64,000 nt of DNA from Flavobacteriales bacterium (GTDB lineage Bacteria > Bacteroidota > Bacteroidia > NS11-12g > UBA9320), in the NCBI GenBank assembly GCA_020635355.1, contig JACJZW010000004.1:124001-188000 (forward strand). Direction: 5' to 3'. This document shows positions 25,306 to 34,148 of this stretch, in pieces (within the stretch, counting starts at the first letter, position 1; every line of letters starts with the position of its first letter). The notes beneath the pieces were generated by a model that was not told the origin of the DNA, made no database searches, and saw nothing but the letters and a program-made list of their open reading frames with translations. Made by a program: the position numbers and the translations under genes.

Positions 25306-26211
25306 TCAAAAGAGCGATACCTCGTTCATAAATAACCAGATCGGCGTGGGGACTACATAAATAAAATCACCCCAAAACCGGAACCACTCCTGATCCCTAA
25401 AGCGTTCTTCAAATTGTAAGGTCAAAAGCAGGACATTCAACATCACCAAGACCGAAATGGTGGCAGATATCTTCAAATCGGCTTTGCCAAAAAACGCATA
25501 CAGTGTTAACAGGGTGAAGGCCAGAGTAAGCATGGAGTAAATCCGACCTCGTATCCGGTCAGGTCCAATGATTCCGGACCCGGAAAGTAACTGGTTGGTT
25601 TGATCACCCTCGTGATCAAAGTAGGTAAATATCAATAGGTTGGCATAGTTTATTACGGCAAACAAGGCTATAATGGTAAGATCGGTGAGGTCCCAGCTTA
25701 ATTGTCCGCATAGCCCGGGATACACAATCATCCCAACCGCCACCATCACCGCGATGAACACTTCTTTCACCGTGCCGGCGAGTCCGGTTTTCCAACGCCA
25801 GAAAAGAACGAAGTAGATGGCAACCATCCCAAGAAGAATCAAACCGTTCTCGAGCATCCACCACGGAAAAAACTGAATCACCACATACACATCAAAAAGG
25901 GCAATGGCACAAACCGTTGGTATCAGGATTTGGCGGTACTGGTAGTGGATCGCGTGCCTCAAAAAAATGGCGTCGTCCTTTAACCGAAGACCGTCCAACA
26001 AATGGTCGGAGGTGTAAATGATCCAAACCCCGGATCCAATAATCCAATATAAAGATAAGGGTACTACTGCGTGAAAGTACTGGACAAAGAAGTAGGCGGT
26101 GGATACGGAACCCAACACCACCATGACACTAAAGGTATTGACAAAGGAAACGATGGAAAGGTCGCGAATGGAAGTAGCCTCTCCGTCGGAGCGCATATCA
26201 GTCAACGGCAA
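25306..26211 (-). CDS. UbiA-like polytopic membrane protein
   Basis: 301 aa with about eight or nine hydrophobic helices. Two Asp-rich loop motifs, SDHLLDGLRL (about 68-77) and YFDHEGDQTNQ (about 201-211), sit where UbiA-family prenyltransferases hold their two metal-binding D-rich motifs, though the first lacks the NDxxDxxxD form. I call it a UbiA-like protein of unknown substrate. ATG at 26196 is an equally good start, one base past the NifU-like stop; the longer start overlaps that gene by 14 bp. It abuts the TonB receptor tail-to-tail with no gap. Its link to the Fe-S genes upstream may be only operon membership. Confidence 0.55.
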   Translation of the reverse strand: MPLTDMRSDGEATSIRDLSIVSFVNTFSVMVVLGSVSTAYFFVQYFHAVVPLSLYWIIGSGVWIIYTSDHLLDGLRLKDDAIFLRHAIHYQYRQILIPTVCAIALFDVYVVIQFFPWWMLENGLILLGMVAIYFVLFWRWKTGLAGTVKEVFIAVMVAVGMIVYPGLCGQLSWDLTDLTIIALFAVINYANLLIFTYFDHEGDQTNQLLSGSGIIGPDRIRGRIYSMLTLAFTLLTLYAFFGKADLKISATISVLVMLNVLLLTLQFEERFRDQEWFRFWGDFIYVVPTPIWLFMNEVSLF

Positions 26212-26467
26212 TCACCCCTTTGAGTTCGGGGTATACTTTACGGATGCTGTCTTCAATGCCGGCCTTCATGGTAATGTGGCTGATTTCACAACTCCCGCAT
26301 GCTCCCAACAATTTAAGATGAACAACATCTTCACTGTCCACCTCAATGAGTTGAACATCGCCGCCATCGGCTTTCAGAAATGGGCGAATGGAATCGAGCG
26401 CACCTTCAATGCGTTCAACCAATTCACCTCGATTCACCTTAGTTTCCATCGGTTCGAAATTACGCAA
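26198..26467 (-). CDS. NifU-like (Nfu-type) Fe-S scaffold domain protein
   Basis: 89 aa corresponding to the C-terminal NifU domain alone. It has a helical start with RIEGALDSIRPFLKADGGDVQL and the cluster-binding CxxC in LLGACGSCEISHITM (about 56-65). Such stand-alone Nfu domains carry a [4Fe-4S] cluster to client proteins. The gene lies 2 bp behind mrp in the same direction, and Mrp is a partner Fe-S carrier ATPase, so they should work together. Confidence 0.93.
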   Translation of the reverse strand: MRNFEPMETKVNRGELVERIEGALDSIRPFLKADGGDVQLIEVDSEDVVHLKLLGACGSCEISHITMKAGIEDSIRKVYPELKGVIAVD

Positions 26468-26469
26468 AT

Positions 26470-27540
26470 TTATACTGCAGCACTGTTGCGGATGGCAACG
26501 TATCGGGCAACCTCTCCGGCCAATTGATCATAGGCCAATTGCACCGCTACGTGTTCGGTGAGTGGTTCACCGGAATCCGCAGAACTCATGATGCGTTCAA
26601 CGAGGGGAATCTGGCTGAGCAGAGGAAGGTCAAATTGTTGGGCAATCTTGCGTCCACCATCTTTGCCAAACAAGTAGTACCGCTTGCTTTTGTCATCGTC
26701 CGGTGTGAACCACGCCATGTTCTCTACGATACCCAAAACGGGTACCTGAATATGTTGATTGTTGAACATTCCAATTGCCTTGCGGCAATCTGCGGCAGCA
26801 ACTTCCTGAGGAGTAGTGACCACCACTGCACCGGTAAGCGGCACTTTTTGAGCGATGGTTAGATGGATATCGCCTGTACCCGGGGGTAAATCCATAATCA
26901 GATAGTCCAATTCACCCCAATCCACATCAGTGGTGAATTGGTTGATGGCCGAACTGGCCATAGGCCCCCGCCAGATAATAGCTTGATTATCCTCAACCAG
27001 AAATCCGATGGAGATCACCTTGATACCGTCTTTCTCAACAGGCACCATTTTGCCTTCGCTTGATTCCGGTCGGGATCCTTTTAAACCCATCATAGTTGGT
27101 ATGGACGGGCCATAAATATCGGCATCCAACAACCCAACTTTTGCACCTGTACGGGCAAGTGACCGAGCCAAATTCACGGCAACGGTGGATTTACCTACAC
27201 CGCCTTTGCCACTGGCTACGGCAATGACATTTCGAACTTCCGGGAGAACGGCTTTCTCCTGGCGATTCGACGTCACACGGGAAGTCATATTTGGAGCAAC
27301 TTCCAGGGATTTGTCAACAAAGTGATGAACCGCGTTCACACAGGCATTTCGAATCATATCCTTAAGCGGACATGCCGGCGTGGTGAGTTCCACGTCAAAC
27401 GAAACCCGTCCGGTTTCAATCACAATATTTTTAATCATGTTCAAGGTCACCAGATCTTTTTTCAGATCCGGATCGTCTACATGACGTAATGCGTCCAGTA
27501 CAGCAGCTTCTGTAACCATCTTATTCCGTTTTCTTTCCAA
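26470..27540 (-). CDS. Mrp/NBP35-family Fe-S carrier ATPase
   Basis: 356 aa. The N-terminal MIP18/DUF59 domain (about 1-90) contains LTTPACPLKDMIR with its conserved Cys. The P-loop part has a deviant Walker A, VASGKGGVGKSTVAVNLA (about 107), followed by GLLDADIYGPSIP and MDLPPGTGDIHLT. The CxxC usual near the C-terminus of eukaryotic NBP35 is absent, as in many bacterial Mrp (ApbC) proteins. It delivers Fe-S clusters to apo-proteins in the cytosol. It overlaps the upstream membrane-protein gene by 20 bp and precedes the NifU-like gene. Confidence 0.93.
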   Translation of the reverse strand: MERKRNKMVTEAAVLDALRHVDDPDLKKDLVTLNMIKNIVIETGRVSFDVELTTPACPLKDMIRNACVNAVHHFVDKSLEVAPNMTSRVTSNRQEKAVLPEVRNVIAVASGKGGVGKSTVAVNLARSLARTGAKVGLLDADIYGPSIPTMMGLKGSRPESSEGKMVPVEKDGIKVISIGFLVEDNQAIIWRGPMASSAINQFTTDVDWGELDYLIMDLPPGTGDIHLTIAQKVPLTGAVVVTTPQEVAAADCRKAIGMFNNQHIQVPVLGIVENMAWFTPDDDKSKRYYLFGKDGGRKIAQQFDLPLLSQIPLVERIMSSADSGEPLTEHVAVQLAYDQLAGEVARYVAIRNSAAV

Positions 27541-27826
27541 TCATCCTGCGATTCATCTTTTTGATAAACCACCAGAAAAATTTGTGTTCGCCCAGTAGGG
27601 TGCCCAATGTAAATAGCAACAACTGATAGATGAAATAGATTGCAACTAGTTTGATGAAGAAAGCCAGCACGGGTGATTCAATTTCAATTCCCAACGCTCT
27701 GAACAAGCCTTTGCGAACGAATACAGTAGCCGAACCGGTTATGGCGAAAATCACAAAAATCCAGATCATTCGTCGATCCGATTCTATTCCCCACTTAATC
27801 TTCCATTTCGTCCAGATTTTTTTCAT
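27521..27826 (-). CDS. Small membrane protein of unknown function
   Basis: 101 aa from ATG 27826 (MKKIWTKWKIKWGIESDRRM). Two hydrophobic helices (about 20-45 and 58-80) are separated by a short loop, with basic ends. I prefer 27826 to the ATG at 27844 because a consensus -7 element lies between them (27834-27841). The gene overlaps the start of mrp by 20 bp and heads the mrp-nifU-like operon. The position is typical of Bacteroidota, but the protein has no known function. Confidence 0.7.
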   Translation of the reverse strand: MKKIWTKWKIKWGIESDRRMIWIFVIFAITGSATVFVRKGLFRALGIEIESPVLAFFIKLVAIYFIYQLLLFTLGTLLGEHKFFWWFIKKMNRRMIGKKTE

Positions 27827-27833
27827 GGCCGCG

Positions 27834-27841
27834 CAAAAGTA
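27834..27841 (-). promoter_or_regulatory. -7 element of the membrane protein-mrp-nifU operon
   Basis: On the minus strand the bases read TACTTTTG, an exact match to TAnnTTTG. Its downstream edge is 8 bp from the ATG at 27826, so the transcript would begin at or within a few bases of the start codon (near-leaderless). No TTTG -33 box at the usual distance. Confidence 0.5.
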
Positions 27842-28228
27842 CAACCGGTGGAGTTGAAGACGTTGGATTCAGGATGGAATAAAACCGGTGATGATATTGG
27901 CGCCCTTTTTCGGCGGTGGTAGAGTTAAGCGTTTAAGGAGTGATGCGGTGGTGAACAGGTTGACTTTTTTCGCTATCTTTCTACGGGGTAGGGGTGATTG
28001 CATCCCTCGCGAAAAAAATTTGAATGGCAATCATCGGTTGGAAAGGTTGTCCAGCAATTGGTTTTTAATTTGTCTAATTCGTCACTCAACCCACATTGAG
28101 AACATGGGATAGCTGAGCGTTTTGGTGAATTAGATGGGGCATGACGCTTCACATATTAATTTATGGTGAACCGCTTTCAATTCGCGGTTTAGCATGTAAC
28201 ATTGTGTTCACTTCCACACCTATTGAAT
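27842..28228. other. 387-bp divergent intergenic region
   Basis: Separates two outward-facing genes. TATCTTTC near 27975 resembles a plus-strand -7 element, but it lies about 250 bp from the next start codon. A G-rich stretch follows (28000 region: GGGGTAGGGGTGATTGCATCCC). A 74-codon frame at 27888-28112 has no protein character. I see no tRNA or known RNA. Confidence 0.4.
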
Positions 28229-30184
28229 ATGAAACGATTTTTAAAATGGTTTCTCCTTGTTGCCGCGATTGGGATTACGATCGTAGTGGGGTATTTGTAT
28301 CTAAGCCCGGATAAGAATATCAACGGTTTGTACCTCGTCCCGTCTGATGCCTTTTATATCCTCGAGTCCGATGATCCGATTTCCGATTGGAAAACAATGA
28401 GTGAGAGTGATGTCTGGACGTTCCTCAAACAACATCCGGAGTTCAAGGACATTACGGATGATGCGAATTACCTGGATCAACTTATTCAGGATAATAACTT
28501 CCTGTTTAAACTCTTTGGATCCCGGAAGTTTATTCTATCGGCCCATCAAACACGTCCGGCAGATTATGATTTCCTGTTTGCCATCGACCTTAAGCGCACC
28601 GCAAAAGCAGGTATCCTGTACAATACGCTGGAGAAAACACTCAAGTCAGGCGGTTACAAGGTCACCTTCCGGAAATACGGTGATTATGAACTGCTGGAAT
28701 CCATGGATAACATGAAGGACGTCCTCACCATGTGCAAGATTGAGAACTTCTTAGTGTGTTCGTACACTCCGTCTTTAGTTGAAAAGTCTATTGATGAATG
28801 GGGCAAATCGGCTGATAAGCTCGCCAGGGATATTTATTTCCAGGACGTGTACAAACGGGTAAAAACGAAAGGAATTGGGCGTTTATACATCCAATATTCC
28901 CGGATTGATGAGATGATGAAATGCTATATGAGCGAACCTAACGATCTCATCAACGGATTGAGCACCTCACTTCGATTTACGGCGCTCGATTTGAAATCTG
29001 AGGGAGATTTTTGGCGGGTAGATGGCTACTCGAATATCAACGAGGGAACCAAGTCCTATTTAAGAGCCTTGATGCGTTCTGGAACCAGCAAGCATCTATC
29101 GTCCGATATCTTACCCAATCGCACGGCCTACTATTTAAGTTTTAACTTCAGTTCGATGGACAAGTTCTACAACGAACTGAATGAGGTTTTTAAGCAGGAT
29201 CAAAAGGCTTACGCCGATTTTCAAAAATCGCAGAAGCGCCTTGAAAACCTGTTGGGAATTTCGGTGCAGGACCAATTACTGAGTTGGATTTCGGATGAGG
29301 TTACCGTTGCTCAGATGCGAAGCAATGATTACACCCAACGCCAGGATAATTTGGTGGTTTGCCTGCACTCCAACGATATCGGCAAAGCCAGAAAGGAACT
29401 CAATAAGGTTGCGCAACAGGTAAAACGCAGAACACCGGCAAAATTCAAGCGCATTGAATACCGCAACTACGAAATTCAATACCTCGATATCAAAGGCTTT
29501 TTCAGAACCTTTTTTGGGAAGGCGTTTGAAAAATTGGAGAAACCATACTTTACCATCATCGGCGATTATGTGGTATTTAGCAACAGTCCGCTAACGTTGA
29601 TAGGCGTCATCGAAGATTACGAGAATTTTAGAACCTTAAGCCTGGATCCTGCCTACAAACGTTTTCTGGAAAATGGGAGTAGTTCCAGTTCACTTACGCT
29701 CTACATCTCACCCAAAAATACGTACCCTTTGATGACGAAATATGCGAACAGTGAAACGCGCAAGAGTTTGGCTAAAAGCAAGATGTACTTTGAGGGATTT
29801 GAGGGACTTGCCCTGCAACTCACGCCCAAGGGTGATCTGATCGATACTAAAGCCTATCTTCATAGAACAGTTGAAACAACCGCCCAGCCCGAACTGGTTG
29901 AAAAGGTGATGGTAGAGAAATATCAAGACTACGCAGTAGTTGCCATTGACACCCAATTTGCTGTTGAGTTGATCGAAGACGGGATATTTAAAAAGTACTT
30001 TCCCGACGGACAGCACCTACGGATTGAAGCCGACATGAAGAATGGGGAACTTCATGGACGTTACACCGAATTTTATCTCAATGGAAAGGAACACATCACG
30101 GGTAAATACAAGCGGGGTAAAAAGACCGGGACGTGGAAGACGTATGATCTGTCCGGAGATGTGATCGAAAAGGAACGCTATTGA
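28229..30184 (+). CDS. Membrane-anchored DUF3352-like protein with C-terminal MORN/YwqK-like repeats
   Basis: 651 aa. The start is ATG 28229, directly before a single N-terminal membrane anchor (FLKWFLLVAAIGITIVVGYLYL). The long periplasmic part (about 30-600) resembles DUF3352 proteins: LVPSDAFYILESDDPISDW opens it, and repeated segments about AIDLKRTAKAG and NRTAYYLSFNFSSMDKFY suggest two related halves. The last about 45 residues (NGELHGRYTEFYLNGKEHITGKYKRG, given here in part: GELHGRYTEFYLNG, GKYKRGKKTGTWKTYD) are MORN/YwqK-type repeats. Function is unknown. It overlaps the tail of the DUF4197 gene by 7 bp, convergently. Confidence 0.65.
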   Translation: MKRFLKWFLLVAAIGITIVVGYLYLSPDKNINGLYLVPSDAFYILESDDPISDWKTMSESDVWTFLKQHPEFKDITDDANYLDQLIQDNNFLFKLFGSRKFILSAHQTRPADYDFLFAIDLKRTAKAGILYNTLEKTLKSGGYKVTFRKYGDYELLESMDNMKDVLTMCKIENFLVCSYTPSLVEKSIDEWGKSADKLARDIYFQDVYKRVKTKGIGRLYIQYSRIDEMMKCYMSEPNDLINGLSTSLRFTALDLKSEGDFWRVDGYSNINEGTKSYLRALMRSGTSKHLSSDILPNRTAYYLSFNFSSMDKFYNELNEVFKQDQKAYADFQKSQKRLENLLGISVQDQLLSWISDEVTVAQMRSNDYTQRQDNLVVCLHSNDIGKARKELNKVAQQVKRRTPAKFKRIEYRNYEIQYLDIKGFFRTFFGKAFEKLEKPYFTIIGDYVVFSNSPLTLIGVIEDYENFRTLSLDPAYKRFLENGSSSSSLTLYISPKNTYPLMTKYANSETRKSLAKSKMYFEGFEGLALQLTPKGDLIDTKAYLHRTVETTAQPELVEKVMVEKYQDYAVVAIDTQFAVELIEDGIFKKYFPDGQHLRIEADMKNGELHGRYTEFYLNGKEHITGKYKRGKKTGTWKTYDLSGDVIEKERY

Positions 30185-30924
30185 GCGGTTGCTTTTTGCT
30201 GATCGGCGTACTTGAATACTTTTTTCAGTAAGGCCGTGGTCCGTTCAACCGGATTTTCACGAATCTTATCTTCCTGAGTTCGGATTTCGGAAAACAAACC
30301 AATCATAGCTCGTTCGGTAACGTAGGCATTCAAATCAGTGGTAACATTTTTTCCGGTGGCAATCTTGTATCCGGTGCTCACGTTGCTCCAGAGTTCATTG
30401 ATTCCCAATGGTTCCAAAGACTTCGCAATGATGGGTTGAAATTTGGCCTTCAGCTGGGCAGTTGTAGCATTTTCAAGATAGGAGGTCGCCGCTCCATCAC
30501 CTCCGGTAACAATGGACACAGCATCCTGAATTGTCATTTGTTTAATAGCATCGGCAAAAACGGGCTTGGCTTCTTCCATGGCGTTTTCAGCTCCTTTGTT
30601 CATGGCGGCAATCAGCTTATCCATATAGGGTGCATAGGCAGCGGAAAACATGGAATTTCGGATCTTCTGATCAGCCTCTTGAACTTCCGGAGGAAGTAAG
30701 ATCTTATACGCAGCATTGTTAAAAAATCCGTTCTCTTTTCCCAACAGATCAACACCGGTTAAAACGCCCTTTTGCAAGGCTTCTTTTAATCCGCCTGCTG
30801 CCTCGTCTTCTGTGATGGAAGAGACCAATCCTCCAGAAGTTTCCAATGTTTTCAGCAAGGTGTCACATGAAGTGAGGGTGAGAGTTAGCCCAACAATCAA
30901 GGCTGTTTTTCCAAGTTTTAACAT
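30178..30924 (-). CDS. DUF4197 family lipoprotein
   Basis: 248 aa from ATG 30924, which begins a short lipoprotein signal MLKLGKTALIVGLTLTLTSC with the lipid-bearing Cys at 20. The start is supported by a perfect -7 element at 30943-30950 that covers the alternative upstream ATG (30945). The mature protein is helical and has the family pattern: GGLKEALQKGVLTGVDLLGKENGFFNNAAYKI early, then PVFADAIKQMTIQDA and the late YVTERAMIGLFSEI. DUF4197 proteins are widespread in Bacteroidota and Proteobacteria and remain of unknown function. Confidence 0.9.
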   Translation of the reverse strand: MLKLGKTALIVGLTLTLTSCDTLLKTLETSGGLVSSITEDEAAGGLKEALQKGVLTGVDLLGKENGFFNNAAYKILLPPEVQEADQKIRNSMFSAAYAPYMDKLIAAMNKGAENAMEEAKPVFADAIKQMTIQDAVSIVTGGDGAATSYLENATTAQLKAKFQPIIAKSLEPLGINELWSNVSTGYKIATGKNVTTDLNAYVTERAMIGLFSEIRTQEDKIRENPVERTTALLKKVFKYADQQKATAQ

Positions 30925-30942
30925 GCTCGTAATATTTGCGTT

Positions 30943-30950
30943 CAAAGTTA
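30943..30950 (-). promoter_or_regulatory. -7 element of the DUF4197 gene
   Basis: The minus strand reads TAACTTTG, matching TAnnTTTG, 19 bp before the start codon at 30924. It overlaps the 3' end of the GH3 gene, so the lipoprotein has its own promoter despite close spacing. Confidence 0.5.
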
Positions 30951-33854
30951 CTGCTCTGGCTCAATCGACTGGTAGATGGCGTCCATAATTTTCGTGCGAA
31001 CGCTCATACTTATTAATGATTTATTAGAGGCGGTGGGGTGAACCCGGTTCGACAAAAAGATAAAAATGAGATCGTTTTGAGGATCGGCCCACATCTGAGT
31101 CCCGGTGAATCCGCTGTGTCCAAAGGTTTGGTTGGATGCCAATCGTGAGCAGGGGCTGATGTAGTTTAATCGGGATTCGGGTTTGTCAAATCCCAATCCT
31201 CTACGACTGTCACGGGATTGATAGCTGGTGAAGGTTCGAATCGTATTTTCATGCAAAAACGTATGACCGTTGTATGAGCCACCGTTCAGCAGCATTTGCA
31301 TCACAGCCGCCAGATCACCAGCATTTGAAAATAATCCGGCATGACCCGAAACACCCCCCAACATGGCAGCAGCTGGATCATGAACGTACCCATGAATCAG
31401 TGTTCGTCTGAAATCGGCATTGTCTTCGGTTGGGATAATCCGGTCTTTACTGAATTTGTTGAGCGGATTGAATGTGAGGGTTCTCAAACCCATGGGTTGA
31501 TAGAAAACACTATCAACATAGCGGTCAAAGGACGTGTGAGTGACTTTCTCAATAACATACCGCATGAGGATCATGCCCAAATCGCTGTATCGATAATCAC
31601 CCTGATTTTTTATCTCTGAGCTTTCAATCTCCCCAATAATTACCTGCTGAAAATCCTTACACATGTAAAGGTTATCGTCTACTTTGATGCAGAATCGGTC
31701 GTCTGGTGTTTTGTGATAAGTGGTGTCATAAGCGGTCTGATCAGACACGGTTACTTCATAAAATGGAATCCAATCCTTCAACCCAGCGGTGTGTGTTAGA
31801 ATTTCCCGTAGAGTGATATCGGCCTTATTGGTGGTGTCCAGATTCTTGAGGTATTTGGATATCGGATCATCCAATTTCAAGATAGAGTCCTCAGTAAGTT
31901 TCATAACCGCTAAGGTGGTTGCCATGATCTTTGTTAGCGAAGCCAGATCATAGAGATCATCCACCGAAACCGCTTTGGAGTTAACTGCATAGGTATGGTG
32001 ACCGAAGGCCTGTTCATATACGATCTTTCCATGACGGGCAACAAGGATCTGAGCACCAGGAGTGGCTTTGGCTTTGATGGCATCCTGGATGATGCTATCA
32101 ACCTTCGTCAAACCATTCGGACTCATAAATACTTCTTCCGGCTCACCATAGTCCAGGATATTTCGATCCGGGACAATGTAATTGCTGTGAAGTTTGAATT
32201 CTGTGCTTACCGTAACCGGCAAAAAGGCATCGGCCGGAATGGCGCCGAAGATGAGTTGTGCGGCCTTGCGTTGATTGGTGACATTGTCTTCATACCCCAT
32301 CACAACGGTTTTCATTCCTTCAAAGAATTTTAGGTTGTAGGGATTGCCAAAGTCAACAAAAACACATGGCTGCAGGTTATCCAGCTCCTTGATGAATCGG
32401 GCTGATCGAAGTGAAACGCGGTAGTTGTTCTTAGGATATTTACTGGTTTCGTGCAGGGATATCAGCACTAAATCATACGGCTTAAGCTTCTTAATCATGC
32501 TCTTAGCCGATTCCGGGCTGATATCGGAAGGCAAATGGAAATGATCGGCCTGATGGTACCGATTAATCATTTGCTGAAACGCATTGTTGGCTGATCCACC
32601 AATGGATATCGTGGCGATTTTCTGTTGATCGTTGATCGCTACCGGCAAGGTGGAGAGCTTGTCCTGTACCACGCAAAGTTGTTTCTCAATGAGCTTGTTT
32701 AGCAGGAAGGTGGCATACGATGAGTTTAAATCTTCCAGTAAATTTTCCGTTGAGATGGTATCGCGTTTAGCTAATCCTGCCCAATACTTGTTGCGCAGAA
32801 CCTTTTTAACTTTTTGCTCCAGATAAGCCGGTTTAATACTTCCGTCCTTTAGTCCGGCTTTGATTAATTCGATGGCTTTGGGAATATTTCCTGGAGCCAG
32901 CAAAATATCGTTTCCGGCCACAAATGCCATCTTTTCGAGTTCACCTGCTTCGTGGAATTTAGCTACGCCTTGCATGTTCAAGGCATCGGTAAACGACAAT
33001 CCTTTAAACCCCAGTTCGGTTCGAAGTAATCCGTTGATTCCTCGATCCGAAACCGAAATAGCTTGATTTGGTCGGTTGTCAATGGCTGGGATAAACAGGT
33101 GGGCGGTCATCACGCTCATCACTCCGCTATCGATCAATACCCGGAACGGATACAGTTCAACAGAATCCAATCGGGCCCGACTGTGATTAATCACCGGCAA
33201 GCCCAGATGGGAGTCCACATCGGTGTCTCCATGACCGGGGAAATGTTTGGCGCAAGCAATCACATTCTCGGCTTGCATGCCCTTCGCATAGGCCCATCCT
33301 TTTTGCGCTACATTGAATTTATCTTCACCAAAAGATCGGTAGTTGATCACCGGATTGTTCGGGTTGTTATTGATATCAATAACCGGAGCGAAGTTTACAT
33401 GGATACCCATTCTTCGGCATTGTCGGCCAATTTCCCGACCCATATCGTATATCAGGGTATTGTCCCGAATGCCTCCAAGTCCCATCTGATAAGGAAAGGT
33501 GGTGGTGTTGCTTAGTCGCATAGCCAAGCCCCATTCACCATCTATTGCGATCATGAGTGGTGTTTGGGATCGCTTTTGATAGGCGTTGGTGAGCTGAACC
33601 TGTTCCAAAGGATCGCCTTTGAAAAAGATCAATCCACCTACCTTATATCGATCGATGTCGGATTCAACCTGTTTCAGATGGGCGGCTCCCAGGGTTGGAC
33701 GCACCTCAATCATCATCAATTGGGCGATCTGCTCATCTGTCGATAGTGAGTTGTAAACGGAGTCCACCCAGGAAACATCCTTTGCAACCGGAACCGGAGG
33801 TCGGGACGTGAGGATGCCCGTCATGAACAACAGACATATAAGCAGGTATCGCAT
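30948..33854 (-). CDS. Beta-N-acetylhexosaminidase (GH3) fused to a class C beta-lactamase-like domain
   Basis: About 968 aa, exported (MRYLLICLLFMTG signal; ATG 33869 is a possible longer start). Residues about 30-370 are a NagZ-type GH3 domain with the diagnostic KHFPGHGDTDVDSHLGLP and the nucleophile Asp in LSFTDALNMQGV. A GH3-C-like domain follows (about 400-560). The C-terminal part (about 590-960) is a serine beta-lactamase/penicillin-binding fold: SxxK as SLTK, YSD in place of YxN, and HSGFTG for the third motif. This architecture is known in Bacteroidota. It suggests an enzyme acting on peptidoglycan or muropeptides in the periplasm, releasing GlcNAc and possibly cutting peptide bonds. 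No muropeptide genes are nearby. Confidence 0.92.
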   Translation of the reverse strand: MRYLLICLLFMTGILTSRPPVPVAKDVSWVDSVYNSLSTDEQIAQLMMIEVRPTLGAAHLKQVESDIDRYKVGGLIFFKGDPLEQVQLTNAYQKRSQTPLMIAIDGEWGLAMRLSNTTTFPYQMGLGGIRDNTLIYDMGREIGRQCRRMGIHVNFAPVIDINNNPNNPVINYRSFGEDKFNVAQKGWAYAKGMQAENVIACAKHFPGHGDTDVDSHLGLPVINHSRARLDSVELYPFRVLIDSGVMSVMTAHLFIPAIDNRPNQAISVSDRGINGLLRTELGFKGLSFTDALNMQGVAKFHEAGELEKMAFVAGNDILLAPGNIPKAIELIKAGLKDGSIKPAYLEQKVKKVLRNKYWAGLAKRDTISTENLLEDLNSSYATFLLNKLIEKQLCVVQDKLSTLPVAINDQQKIATISIGGSANNAFQQMINRYHQADHFHLPSDISPESAKSMIKKLKPYDLVLISLHETSKYPKNNYRVSLRSARFIKELDNLQPCVFVDFGNPYNLKFFEGMKTVVMGYEDNVTNQRKAAQLIFGAIPADAFLPVTVSTEFKLHSNYIVPDRNILDYGEPEEVFMSPNGLTKVDSIIQDAIKAKATPGAQILVARHGKIVYEQAFGHHTYAVNSKAVSVDDLYDLASLTKIMATTLAVMKLTEDSILKLDDPISKYLKNLDTTNKADITLREILTHTAGLKDWIPFYEVTVSDQTAYDTTYHKTPDDRFCIKVDDNLYMCKDFQQVIIGEIESSEIKNQGDYRYSDLGMILMRYVIEKVTHTSFDRYVDSVFYQPMGLRTLTFNPLNKFSKDRIIPTEDNADFRRTLIHGYVHDPAAAMLGGVSGHAGLFSNAGDLAAVMQMLLNGGSYNGHTFLHENTIRTFTSYQSRDSRRGLGFDKPESRLNYISPCSRLASNQTFGHSGFTGTQMWADPQNDLIFIFLSNRVHPTASNKSLISMSVRTKIMDAIYQSIEPEQ

Positions 33855-34148
33855 TCGGATTGAAATCATGGACGCTAGTACAAATGCAACTTTTATACCT
33901 GCAATGTTAGTATGGGTGAATACGGAGCATCGGAAATGTTATCAACTTGTTAACCAGGTTGTCCGATCTGTTTCACGTCTTATTGCGCCTAAAAAGTTGA
34001 CCTATATACTAGTCAGTATTTTTCGTGATTAATTTTCACACTATTTCGTAAGAAACTGTTTTTCAATTCAATAGGGATAAAAGTGTCCAGGGGGTATATC
34101 ACTTGAAACGTTGTCGGAAACAAGTCAAACAATTTAAAGAGGACCATT
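33855..34148. other. 294-bp divergent intergenic region
   Basis: Between the GH3 gene and the DUF4476 gene. It is AT-rich, and an in-frame stretch at 33808-34032 has no protein features. No terminator or RNA gene recognised. Confidence 0.4.

Noticed and set aside
27888..28112. 74-codon plus frame in the intergenic region as a gene
   Set aside because: No start context, no protein-like segment, and irregular composition.
31210..31240. GGTTCGAATC motif resembling the T-loop of a tRNA
   Set aside because: It is inside the GH3-beta-lactamase gene, with no acceptor stem or other arms around it.
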